From Brevinema andersonii (GTDB lineage Bacteria > Spirochaetota > DYKD01): 34,159 nt of DNA. Numbering within the stretch: position 1 is the stretch's first letter; each line of letters begins with the position of its first letter. The DNA is taken from contig DYKD01000028.1 of NCBI GenBank assembly GCA_020722765.1, positions 1 to 34,159 of the forward strand, written 5' to 3'. Positions 8,328 to 19,300 of this stretch are shown here, piece by piece. A model generated the notes under the pieces. It made no database searches. It was not told where the DNA came from and saw nothing but the letters and a program-made list of their open reading frames with translations. Made by a program: the position numbers and the translations under genes.

Positions 8328-11312
8328 TCACCTTACAACAGCAAATTTACCACGGACCGGTTGGTTTTTGCCATCCTCAACATAATAAAAATAGAGACCA
8401 CTTCCCACTGGACTTCCGGACATATTCCTTGCATCCCACTTGCACAATCCCTGCGAATCAGCAGTCAACGAATCCTGTACCAGGCTTCCGGCCAGATCAT
8501 AAATCCTCAAGCGAGCACCAGAAGGGAGCTTGGAAAAAATAACAGGATTTGAAAACGAGGGTTTATAAGATGGATTAGGATATATCACCACCTGTTCAAG
8601 ATTCGAGGCTGCCAGCCGTACACCCAACATAAAAACACCAGAATCGGATGTTGATGTTCGCACAACACTTGATGATAGGTTCACAGAACTTCCTTTGAGA
8701 AATCCCCAATTCTTCACTTCTTCATCAAACCTGTAAGTGCGCAAGTTAAGGGATGCGACTGGAGTAGATGATTCAGTCTCATCCACAAACCCGTTATGAT
8801 CCAGATCATGGAATGGCAGAGAGACAAAAAAATCATTATTTATGCGACCTTTGACATCCACTCTCCTATTTCCAGCATTCAGAAATTCTATGAGAAAGTA
8901 ATCATCCTGATCCAGATGTTTGACAGAAGGTTCTGCTTCAAAAGAGGCAGAGGCAAGGGATACATCATTAAGAAGCGATTCTTCCCTTTCTTTTACAAGA
9001 TCCTGTTTCGTATGAATGGCTACAGCAGTCACATCTACGGGGAGAGTGTCTGGTGGAATTTCTACAGTGATGCCCTCCCCTTTCTTCCTATAAACAATCA
9101 TAGACCGTTTATCAAGGAGTTGGGCTGAAACAGAATAAACAGGTCTTGCAACAGAGACAGCTTCCTCATCTCCATAAACCGCTGCGACATAAAACCAGTG
9201 ACCAGGCGAATCCGTACCAAGATCAGTCACTTTGAAATCTTCAGAACTTCCTATACCTGAAGCATCCATTACAGCGAATAGGTTCGCATCCCTGAAAGAA
9301 TCCCAGGAAAGAGACGCATTTGTGGAATATTTGATTATATAACTTACAGGGAAACCAAGAGATCCTGCTTTAGAGGTCGAATCCCAATCCAAGACAACTG
9401 CTCCCGTCTCGTTTCCTGAAGGATTTGCTGACAATCCAGAAACTGAAGGAACAGGAGTGCATTGAACCATATCCGACGAATCGCTCCTGTTGCTCGATGA
9501 ATTGACAGCCTTGATCCAGAACTGGTAGTTTTCCCCATTCATCAATCCGTTAACAATCACATTTGAAACAGAACTTGTTGATAAGGGGGGCTGACTCACA
9601 GCACCATTCTCAGATTTGTAATAGACCTCATAACCGATGATATCAGATTCCGGATTAGATTTCCAACCCAGAACAACGGTCTCGTTTGAAACCCAAGTCA
9701 CAACAGGAGTCGCCGGTTTGGAAGGTGGGAAGAGCGCAGAAGGAACAGCATTCACAACCTCAGAATAGCCTTCGTTGGTCTGACCTGCCAAATCAATAGC
9801 CTGTATCTTGTAATAATAGGTTGTTCCATTTGCAACAGCAAGATCCTTATAAGCCGATGAATTGGAAATAACCGCAAGCGAAGTAAATGCGGAATATTTC
9901 TGGAGACTTTTCCAGACCAGATATGCAACAACATCGTTTTCAGGATTTAGTTTCCAGGAAAGTTTCACAGCAGAATTACTAGTCACAGCAGCGAGCCCCC
10001 GCGGTGCAACAGGAACAGGGTCCACGGAGGGGACAACTGATACAGGAGCAGTGGGAATACTTTCCAATCCATTCATATCTACTGCTGTCAGCCTATAAAA
10101 ATAAGTCTTATCATTTATCAATCCTGCATCTCGATAAAAGCTGAATGGAGTTGAAGCGACAAATGAGAAAAAATTGGTTGTCTGGGGACTCCGATACAAC
10201 CTGAACTCCTTGAAATCAAGGCTTGGATGGGCATCCCATGAAAGAGAGACATTTGAATTTGACGCTACAGCAAGAAGCCCCATTGGTGGACTAGGTGGTG
10301 TCCGAAAACCATCTTCGAGACCCCACACATCATTAAGAATCATAGTGCCATTGCCTGAAACGTTTCTGACAGTAAGTTCCCTATTTCCTGAAGAAGTGGA
10401 AAAATCACCTTCCCAAGAAATCCTGGAATTATTGTACTTATACTGAAGGACTGTCCCTGCAGGGAACTTGCCTTTATAAAACCAGATATCGTTGTAAAGA
10501 TATTGCATTTTCGCATTCAATCCCCAATCGAGGGGCGCAATAGAACCACCAACATAAATCGCATCTGAAATCTCTTCCCTCTTCTTACGGACATAAAACA
10601 TGACAGTCACATTTGACTCTGCTACCACGCGCAAAACTGAACTTGGAACACTTTCATTCCCAGGAAGATTCGTATAGGCATCAAGTGAAGTGAGATAGAT
10701 CGAATTGATTGAACCAGGAATCAAGTTCGTAAGTGTGAAATTATTCCCAGTGATAACAGTCAGATTCGCTTTCCTGTAGTCTGGAAAATATTGGTTGCTC
10801 AGATAAATGTTATAACCAATCAGGTCCAAGGCCCGTGGGGATGACCAGTTTATCTTGCAACGGCCAGATGCGATGGATTCCAGATCAGCAAGAATGCCAG
10901 TGGGAGGATCCGGAGTGTTTTCCCAATTGAACTCAACCAACATACGCCTGTCAGCAGGAGACCCTTCTGTCACTTTTATAATCCCGTTGTTTGTCAGGAA
11001 ATAGGTACGGCCTTGAGTCCCATCAGAGACAGAGAGATTCCGCATCCCAATCAGTTCTGCCATAAAATTTGTTGACACTAGATTGGTATTCACGAGAAAA
11101 GAGAATCCGAGTTTGTCACCTGGAGTAAAAAGACCTGAATATTGCCAACGACCATCAACCTGTTGTGTCATTACAGTATACGGCAATTTATTATTGAGAG
11201 GCGAAGGCGTTCCCACAATCCTTTTGGGACGGCTGTTCCAGTCCCCTGCAAAAAGACCTGAAGTAAAAATTGACAAAACGCCAAAAATGAGAAAGAGATG
11301 TTTTTTATTCAT
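8328..11312 (-). CDS. large secreted FN3/CBM20-like protein with FlgD/type-IX-like tail
   Basis: This 994-residue protein has a signal peptide (residues 1-22). The N-terminal module (about 23-128) is shared with the two preceding genes. An FN3 domain (133-230) is followed by a CBM20-like starch-binding unit (232-330) with VGGSIAPLDWGLNAKM, FPAGTVLQYKY and W-E-G-D then GNRE. Four further FN3 domains span about 340-729. Then come a region with a DLDHNGFVDET calcium-loop-like motif (about 740-900) and a C-terminal FlgD-like module (905-994; RLRIYDLAGSLV, KWDARNMSGSPVGSGLYFYY). It lacks a catalytic domain, so it probably displays starch-binding modules at the surface. The start lies one base after the upstream stop, with GGATGGAG upstream. 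The next gene, 5 bp downstream, is a PorV-like barrel, which supports co-export. Confidence 0.8.
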   Translation of the reverse strand: MNKKHLFLIFGVLSIFTSGLFAGDWNSRPKRIVGTPSPLNNKLPYTVMTQQVDGRWQYSGLFTPGDKLGFSFLVNTNLVSTNFMAELIGMRNLSVSDGTQGRTYFLTNNGIIKVTEGSPADRRMLVEFNWENTPDPPTGILADLESIASGRCKINWSSPRALDLIGYNIYLSNQYFPDYRKANLTVITGNNFTLTNLIPGSINSIYLTSLDAYTNLPGNESVPSSVLRVVAESNVTVMFYVRKKREEISDAIYVGGSIAPLDWGLNAKMQYLYNDIWFYKGKFPAGTVLQYKYNNSRISWEGDFSTSSGNRELTVRNVSGNGTMILNDVWGLEDGFRTPPSPPMGLLAVASNSNVSLSWDAHPSLDFKEFRLYRSPQTTNFFSFVASTPFSFYRDAGLINDKTYFYRLTAVDMNGLESIPTAPVSVVPSVDPVPVAPRGLAAVTSNSAVKLSWKLNPENDVVAYLVWKSLQKYSAFTSLAVISNSSAYKDLAVANGTTYYYKIQAIDLAGQTNEGYSEVVNAVPSALFPPSKPATPVVTWVSNETVVLGWKSNPESDIIGYEVYYKSENGAVSQPPLSTSSVSNVIVNGLMNGENYQFWIKAVNSSSNRSDSSDMVQCTPVPSVSGLSANPSGNETGAVVLDWDSTSKAGSLGFPVSYIIKYSTNASLSWDSFRDANLFAVMDASGIGSSEDFKVTDLGTDSPGHWFYVAAVYGDEEAVSVARPVYSVSAQLLDKRSMIVYRKKGEGITVEIPPDTLPVDVTAVAIHTKQDLVKEREESLLNDVSLASASFEAEPSVKHLDQDDYFLIEFLNAGNRRVDVKGRINNDFFVSLPFHDLDHNGFVDETESSTPVASLNLRTYRFDEEVKNWGFLKGSSVNLSSSVVRTSTSDSGVFMLGVRLAASNLEQVVIYPNPSYKPSFSNPVIFSKLPSGARLRIYDLAGSLVQDSLTADSQGLCKWDARNMSGSPVGSGLYFYYVEDGKNQPVRGKFAVVR

Positions 11313-11313
11313 A

Positions 11314-12330
11314 TCACTCCATCCTCACCCTGACAATCCTAGCAGGTTGTTTGTCGAACCAATATCTTCCATCCATCTCCAAAGGAGTCAGATAAACAAG
11401 ATGATCCTTCTCTTCAACCACTTCCCAGTCAATATTCTCAACCTTGAAAATGACTTTGACTGGAGCCTTCGGGATGACATCCATTTCAGACGAGTAACCG
11501 CTGAACATATTGGCATCTATCCTGAGTTGATCCACATAACTTCCATTATCAGGCAAAGCCACCTCTTTTTCAAAAGGTCCCTGTCTGGTCACAGAGTTTG
11601 TCCCACCATACGAATCATAAGCCATGACTACGTAATAGTAAGTGGATGAATTGGTCAACCCGCTATTCGTATATTTTACTGGAAACCCGTTACCTGCAGA
11701 TATGGTATCAACATACTGATATGGACCACCCTGCATGGTAGAACTATAAATGACATATCTTCCCCCAAACTCAACATCAGGCTCAGCATATCCCCAACGA
11801 CCGATAGACTTTATACTGAGGATTACCTTGGAATCCGAAGGGGTTGCTGTAACAACAGGTGGATTCGGATGATGCCCAAAATTACAGAAAACATAATAAG
11901 CACCACCTGCTGTTGGGACCGTAATCTTTCTCCGGATATTATTATCTGAGGTTTTGATGATGCGACCGCCTTTCAAGTCAGTGACACCTCCAGGTAGATC
12001 GACAGAAGTTGGGAATGATCCTTGGGGAGGAAGCTGTTCATACTGCCAGGTACTCCCCAAACGTGATTGGAAAATAAAATTATAGTCAGCGCCTTGAATG
12101 AGGTTTGCCTGAAAATAATATGTACCATCACCAACAGGGAGTGCGTTTGTATAAAGAGAGAGTGCATCAGCAGACTGGAGTGTTCCCTGTTTCAAAAGCA
12201 TCCTTTTTGGAATATTCGTAAAACCTCCCTTCGCCCCAAAATTGGGAGCAGGTTGCGCTTGGACAGGAAACTCATGGAAGAAAAAACAAATAAAAAAGAT
12301 AAAGATGATTAAGGAGATATTAGACTTCAT
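11314..12330 (-). CDS. secreted protein with FN3 domain, paralogue of the preceding gene
   Basis: This 338-residue protein has a signal peptide ending near FPVQA. The N-terminal module (about 28-165) has PVGDGTYYFQANL, YNFIFQ and, at its end, NFGHHPNPP. An FN3 domain follows (about 166-255, with STYYYVVMAYDSYGG). The C-terminal segment contains KVENIDWEVVEEKDHLVYLT and LEMDGRYWFDKQPARIVRV. Both the N-terminal module and the tail recur in the neighbouring paralogue at 12332-13324; the N-terminal module also recurs in the 994-residue protein. I do not recognise the tail family. The ATG follows the upstream stop by one base and has GGGAGG 8 bases before it. An alpha-glucan-binding accessory role is inferred from context only. 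Confidence 0.72.
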   Translation of the reverse strand: MKSNISLIIFIFFICFFFHEFPVQAQPAPNFGAKGGFTNIPKRMLLKQGTLQSADALSLYTNALPVGDGTYYFQANLIQGADYNFIFQSRLGSTWQYEQLPPQGSFPTSVDLPGGVTDLKGGRIIKTSDNNIRRKITVPTAGGAYYVFCNFGHHPNPPVVTATPSDSKVILSIKSIGRWGYAEPDVEFGGRYVIYSSTMQGGPYQYVDTISAGNGFPVKYTNSGLTNSSTYYYVVMAYDSYGGTNSVTRQGPFEKEVALPDNGSYVDQLRIDANMFSGYSSEMDVIPKAPVKVIFKVENIDWEVVEEKDHLVYLTPLEMDGRYWFDKQPARIVRVRME

Positions 12331-12331
12331 A

Positions 12332-13324
12332 TCAATTACCTCCCTTTTCAGGAGCTACACGGACAATGCGACCTGGAATCTTGTTATTATGGAACCGTCC
12401 GTCCATATCAGACGGGGTCAACCAGACAATGTATTTCGATTTTTCTACAACATCCCAATCTATGTTTTCTACTTTGAAATAGACAGGAAGTGTACCACGG
12501 GGTGTAACTGAAGCCTGGTTCACAGCAGTGCCCGTAGGTGGTGGCAGAGGCGTACTCTTATTGGCGAACGGGAGACCAGGTGCCTGCAAATAAGCATCGC
12601 TCACAACAAGGATATAATAGTATGTAGTTCCATTCACCAACCCTGCATGTGTAAAACTGGTGATATTCCCCTGCAGCTGTGCTAAAAGGGAATAGTCACT
12701 TGAAGCTCCTGTAGAGTTGAAATAAACAGATATGGTCCCCCCTGCAATAACATTGGCATCGTCCCACTTCCAATTTCCTTTGGGGACAGACCAATTCAGT
12801 ATCACTTTCTGGTCACCTGGAAGAGCCTGTATTGTTTCAGGAAGATTGGGAATCTCATTGAAATTGTTATAGACGTAAAGGCTTTCCCCACTGGCAAGTT
12901 CCGGGACTTTCAGAATACGACGCGCATCCTTTGATTGTGTTACTCCACCAAACCATGCAACATTTGAAAACATGATTGTGCCATCGACTGTGGAAGCAGG
13001 AATCCATCCTGTTGAGGGTGGCTGATCAAAGAACGTGCTGTTTCCAACAATTCCTGGAGGAGAATTTGTACTGGTTGATGCCTGAAAGATGAAATTATAA
13101 TATTCGCCAGGGGTAAGATCCATACGTACCACATAGGTGCCATCGCCCACAGGGGTCATATTGGTCACAAAGCTCCTGTTTTCCCACGCGCTGACATTTA
13201 GTGAAGGCTGAATGACCAACGATTTGTTCAGCTTCCCCCAATTAGTATGAGCTTTCTGTGCAAATAAAATTGATACGTTTGCAACAAGTATTAAAACCAA
13301 CAGGAAAAGCCCTCTTCTACTCAT
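12332..13324 (-). CDS. secreted protein with FN3 domain (paralogue pair member)
   Basis: The start is set at the ATG at 13324, preceded by GGAGG 6 bases upstream and followed by a clear signal peptide (MSRRGLFLLVLILVANVSILFA). The frame remains open upstream to 13456, but that extension lies within the end of the giant gene in another frame. The 330-residue product overlaps the giant gene's last 8 bases. Its N-terminal module (PVGDGTYVVRMDL, YNFIFQAS) leads to an FN3 domain with GTTYYYILVVSDAY. The tail is PVYFKVENIDWDVVEKSKYI followed by WLTPSDMDGR and PGRIVRV. It is clearly paralogous to the next gene downstream. No catalytic residues are recognisable. The function is unknown, but it is likely exported and surface or periplasmic. 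Confidence 0.75.
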   Translation of the reverse strand: MSRRGLFLLVLILVANVSILFAQKAHTNWGKLNKSLVIQPSLNVSAWENRSFVTNMTPVGDGTYVVRMDLTPGEYYNFIFQASTSTNSPPGIVGNSTFFDQPPSTGWIPASTVDGTIMFSNVAWFGGVTQSKDARRILKVPELASGESLYVYNNFNEIPNLPETIQALPGDQKVILNWSVPKGNWKWDDANVIAGGTISVYFNSTGASSDYSLLAQLQGNITSFTHAGLVNGTTYYYILVVSDAYLQAPGLPFANKSTPLPPPTGTAVNQASVTPRGTLPVYFKVENIDWDVVEKSKYIVWLTPSDMDGRFHNNKIPGRIVRVAPEKGGN

Positions 13325-16300
13325 GGCAAACCTCCAGTCCCGTCTCCATAGTTCCTTTTCCCAACCAGAGAGGTTCAGTTTCCAACATGGATTTGAAATA
13401 AACAGGAACAGACTGACGCGGTGTACTTTCCAAAAGTATGGAATCAGCGCTTTCAATCCGTATCACACCTCCAGCAAAGGACCTTATCTTGAAAAAATAT
13501 CTGGTATTATTCTGGAGTCCTGAGACTTCATACGACGTCCCTGTGACTGGAGATGAATTCACTCGCACAAAAGGACCTGCTGCGTTTGTGCTATAATAGA
13601 CATTATAACCACCAATGTTTGGAGCTGACACAGCATCCCAATAAAGCGCTACACGTTTATCAAAGGGAAAGGTCCAACAGTTAGCAGGAGCCTTCGGTTG
13701 TCCACCCCATACATCAATCTGAATCGCCTCTTTTTCTGCCAGGAGATCAACGTCATACTGACGATTCTTGTGCCATGTATTGAAATCCTCTTCAAAAATT
13801 CCATCATAAGAATATTTGTATTGGTAGGACTGTCCAGCCATCAAGCCTGTATCAACGAAATATCTATTGTCATTTGGGGTGGAAGGATTCAGGCGAGACA
13901 ATCTGACACCAGACCAAGTGAACGGCAAGGCGTTTCCACCAAGTGAAACCTGATTGAAAGAAATGGGACCCATATCAACAATGAATCTTACAAGTGAAAG
14001 TTTACCAGCAACAGTCACAGAGAAGGCACTTTCATTCGCATTGACACTGTCATCAATAGCTGTGACTTTGTAAGAATAATCTATATAGGGGGAGACTGTA
14101 TCAATAAAATGTGGATTTGTGCCAATAGAAACAAGAGTCTTGTTCACACGAGCCCAACTTCCACCCGTATTACTCCTATACACGTTATAGCCAGCAAGGT
14201 TCGGTTCCTTGTTCGGCATCCAGGAAAGATATACCTGGTTTGTTGAATACCCAGAGAGCAGAAGTCCTAATGGTTCTGTAGGAGGGACATTCACATTCGA
14301 CTGAGGTGTGGCAGTGTTGGTTTTGGAATTGATGCTTGCCTGCCCTAACGAATTGACTGCAGTAATATAGTAAAAATATGCTGTCCCATTCAGAACATCC
14401 TTATCAATGAACTGATTCAAGGATGCGTCAATCCTGGCAATATTGGAAAAACTACCTGCGGTTTTCCTGTATAGAGCGTAATATTGAATATTCACTTCAG
14501 GATTCTTTTCCCAAGCCAAAGAGACCTGGTTATTTCCTGGAGAGAGCGTCAATCCATCAGGACGGACTGGGACAGGAGTAGAAAGGTTGTTCCACCTGTG
14601 GAAGAGATCAAGTTTGCCCTGTCCTTGGTCATTCAAGTCAACATATCTGTTCCCGTACCAGGTGCCACTACCAGAAAAATAGTTCTCCTCATACCAAGAA
14701 CCATTCGCCAAAACCTTGAACTTGTACATCACACCCATTCTAGAATCCAAATCAAAAGTAATTTTCCAGAGACCATTCCCCATATCTTCCAACTGTTTGT
14801 CATCTCCAATGATTCCCCAGAAATTCATCTTCTCAGAATTGCCACGTATAAGAACAGTCTCAACATGATTGAGACCGCTCGTGCTCATATCAATCCAAAA
14901 TGTGACAGGTATGGTTCCTGCTCGCACATCTGCTGTTTTGGAATAAGCACTCAGATTCCCACTTCTATCCTTGGCCCTTATCCTATAAGAATAGGATGTG
15001 CCATTCTTGACAGAATTATCTATGTAAGCATTGTCCAAGGATTCATCGATCTTCACGAATTTCTCTCCGGCATCCTCACTTCTATAAACAACATAAGAAT
15101 TGAAATCATCTTCCGTATTTTTTACCCAATTTAACTGGACAAGACCATCACCAGCACGTGCAGTAAGTCCTTTCGGAAATGCAGGAGAAGTGTTATCCGG
15201 AGACAAACTGATATCAAGATTTATATTTCCCGTATCATAAAGCGTCACAGGCATGTAGGAAATAGAATACCCTGGAGCCAGACATTCAACAGTCCGATTC
15301 TCATTTCCATCATCATAGGTCATCACATTCTGGAGCGAATAGTTCCCGTTTTGGTCCGCTTGGGCAACCCGCTCATAGATTGTCCCAGCAAAATCCTTTA
15401 TCCTGACAATAGCGTTAGGAACGTTCACCTTACCATAGATTGTACATTCACCGTATCCTCCGCCACCATCATTACGCGAGATGAGGACACGCGTATCGTG
15501 GCCATTAACAAAAATGCCACCTGTAAATTTCCCATCTGCACCAGTAAAGAAATTATCACCTCCATTCATCCAGTCACGCCATTTCCTGTTAGGCCATGTA
15601 GTAATATCACCGGCACCAGTCCCACAAGGCGCAGAAGCCCCACTCGAACCTTGATTGATTATGACAAGAGCAGTTTCGTTATAATAATTCCTTTCATAAA
15701 TGAACCATTGCCCACTTGCATAACGCACGTTGACTCCGATTTTTCCACTCCTCAAACCTGGGAAGGAACGTTTTCCAGAAAGGAGACGTTTCGTAAAATT
15801 ATACTGAATAAAATTATAGCCTCCCCACTCCGGTGTAACAAGAGGATTGATTCCCCACATCAAGTCTATGCAGGGAGAATTATCCAAATCATTGTCGATA
15901 CGCCATCCATCCATGCCCATCTCTGTTCCATAGAAAAGTGATGTGGGTTCATGCCAAGTGATACTGAATCCCAAAGCCTGCCGTAGCTTCCAGGAATCCC
16001 CACCACACTGACGAAGCGCACGATCCTTGTCATGGTTATCAAGAAAAGAAATCATAATAGGATTGTTTCCGTAGCTATTCTCATTTGCTTGGATACCCGA
16101 CCAAAAGGAACCTGAATCCGTATTATTCTGGAAAGCCCAACCGTTGATTCCAGGACCGCCATAAAATGCGAGGGGAAAATCAAAACAACCATCAAGCTCA
16201 TTTCCATCCCAGGTATAAGTCGATATCTTATAAGCACCATCAAATATCTCTCCAAAAATATACCTGTCTGGAAAACTGGATTTGAGACGTTTCCTCACAT

Positions 16301-19300
16301 ATTGCCAATACTGATGTCCATGATCAAGAGGGTTTCCATCAAACTTGGCATAATCCATCCTGAATCCGCGCACACCTTTTGCGGACCAATGTGTTGTCGT
16401 ATCAGAGAAAAACTGTTGCACTTCTGCCATACCAACAGTCCACTCTGGCCACCCCCCCCAAGGAGACTGATAAAGTTTAGACCAGTTCGGATTGTTGTCT
16501 GCTACTGGACCTCCCCCTATAGCAGTCCCAGGCCAATCGATGATCAGATCAATTCCGTTCGCTTTCAAAGTAGATATGAATTCCCTGAACTCAGCCTCAC
16601 TCCCAAAATGACTATCCACTTTCCACCAGTCATAAGGGTTGTACCCTGCAGAACCAGCTTCACCAAAAGCCATAGGAGGAGCGACGTAGATTGTATTTAT
16701 GTTGAGAGAGCGCAGGTAATCAAGATTATCCAGGATTCCCTTAAGATCACCACCTTTCCTGGTTGTTCCACCAATCACATCATTCGCAGGATCACCGTTA
16801 TAAAACCGATCAATGAACATGAAGTAAATAATGGAATTCTGGATCCATCCTGCTGAACCTGCACCAGCTGTGACATAAGTTGGCAGAGTGCTCTGGCTTA
16901 CAGGTTGACCATAGAAAGAGATCACATTTCCCAAAGAATCAAAACTACAGGAAAGGTAATAATCCAATATCTGATCACTGATAGAGTTCCACGTTGCCAA
17001 GTCTCCAGTATTGGATGAAACCGTTTCAAGGGCATCAGGAGTAAAATCCCCATCAATTGAGGCTACGCTTCCTAAGTTATTGCTAAAAATAGCAATCGAA
17101 AATTTTACGGATGAAGAACTGAATCTTTCTTGACCACCGAGCATAGAAAGGGGAATGGCCGCAACAACACACTGTTCCCCCGCTGTTGTGAAAGAACGTC
17201 CTTTTCTCCAATTGTTGAAAGTGTCATCACAGATATCCACATCTTCCTGTCCTGGATAGACTTTGATCAGATATTCCCATGCAGCGTCAGACGACACATT
17301 CAAATCAGCACTCGAGATATTACGTCCCTGAAAAACCCTAGTACGTGAATACGAATCATTTTGAAGTGCAATCTGAACAAGTTGATTGCCAGGAGTCCAA
17401 GGGAATGCACTTGTAAACTGTAAATAGAGATAAAGATTGTTTGCATCACTCGTTACTTTGAACTTATAGAGATCCATATTTGTCCGTTGGTTACGGACAT
17501 CACCAAGAGCATCTTGCCAAATTCCCACGCCACTGACAACAGTTCCCACATTGTTACCAGGAGTTGAATTAGACCATTCTGATGAAGGAAGCGCTTCTAT
17601 ATTGATCTTAGAGACATAAATTCCGTCACTGGATTCGCCGTAATCACCGATGATACCCAATTTGTTCATGGCTTTTACTTTGGCATAATATGTGATTCCT
17701 CCAGCAAGATTTGAGACCACACTGCGCGTAAGTGAACCATGGATCAGCTTGTCACTGAGGATATCTATACCGTTCGGAGTTGTGCCTACACAAAGGTAAT
17801 AATTTGACACACCAGAGGCATCAACAGCAGGAGACCATGTGAAAAGAAGATGTCCATCCGCATCTTCAGAACCGCTGTACTTATTCATATTATCAAGATT
17901 CAAGGAATCTATAATTTTGCCGCACAGAGGAGAAGATGTATCTGCTTTGAACCTGATGATGGGAGCATCCGGAGAAAGCTGTCCAGAAACATCTCTTGCA
18001 TAAACACGCCAGTAATAATTTGTAAAAGAATAAGGAAGGTTTTCCGGAATGACAAACTGAGTGGATTTCGTATTTACGTCATAAAGAAGCTCATTGGTCC
18101 TGAACCAGAGTTGGAGACGATAACTTGTCACATCCGGTTCAGTAGAACGAGCCCAAGTGAGTGCAGGTGTCAAAGTATTCAATACAGCTCCATCACTGGG
18201 TATAAAACCTGAAACAGTTTGAGGAGTTGAATTGGTCATGGTCATTGGCACATCAAACCAGAAGTCTAAGGCATTATCAGAAAGCTCCTCCTGCCATGAC
18301 GAAACATCTGATATATAGTTGACGAGAGAAGAACCGTTTGAAAAACCGACACTGGCACTATCCAAGGCATCATTACCAATCATATCGATCGAGGAATCTA
18401 CAAGATCCGCAGACCCGACATAATCTTTGAAAATGGCAACACTTATCCGCGCACGTTTATTTCCTGAAAGCCCCAAAACTGACCGTTGGACTCTGGCTTC
18501 ACAATATCCGGATTCAGGATAAAGAGACAATTCACCTTCAGTTCCTGCCAAAGCAGTCCAAGTCGTATCAGTGGTTCTTATCATTTCAATAATAGGAGTC
18601 CCAATCAATTTGGAGTGAAGAAGCAAATCGAGATGAGAACCCCGCTGTGATGCAGGTCCATAATAGTTAGTCCCTAACGCAAGGGACATCTCATCTCCCA
18701 CATTAAACTTGGAAGAAGAAACAGTCAAATCTGTATTGATAGTGACAACTGTTCCAAACCGATACGGGAGACTGAGGTCTCTTGTCTTGATAAGAAAATA
18801 GAGATATTGGTCATCTGCCTTTATCCTGAACTGTTCCAGGTCATAAACATCAGCATCTGATGGGACTTGGTCACTTCGCACATCCCCCACGGCATCAAAC
18901 CACACATATTCACCATTTGTAAAGAGGGCTCTGTTAAGCCTGTCAAAGGGATGATCAATCAGTTCAGTCCATGCAGTGAGAAGGACAGAAGCAGCGGACG
19001 AATTGACTTTCTCTGAAAAAAGATATCCATCAAAAAGCCTGGCAGAACACACCCATGAATCACCTGGGGAAAGCCCTGTTACAGATGTCTGAAATGGAAG
19101 ATTTGTAAGTTGGGAATCCAAATTGGTCTGATGGACACCATTCTTATACCATTCAACAAAACAGGAGAGTGGCTGGTTGTCAGAATCAGAAACGAAGGAT
19201 ATATTGGCAAGTAGTAAGCCGTTTGAATAAACGAGGGATGGCGAAAGAATGATGGCTGGTTGAGGTGGAGCAGAATTCCCCACAACAAAAGAAAAAGCGG

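Noticed and set aside
13325-13456. Upstream extension of the 330-residue secreted protein
   Set aside because: The ATG at 13324 has an ideal ribosome binding site and begins a clear signal peptide; the extension would place the leader internally and overlaps the giant gene's end.
14484-15134. 216-codon open frame on the plus strand opposite the giant amylase gene
   Set aside because: It lies entirely antisense to well-supported FN3 and CBM coding sequence, lacks a signal or known motif and has the odd composition of a shadow frame.
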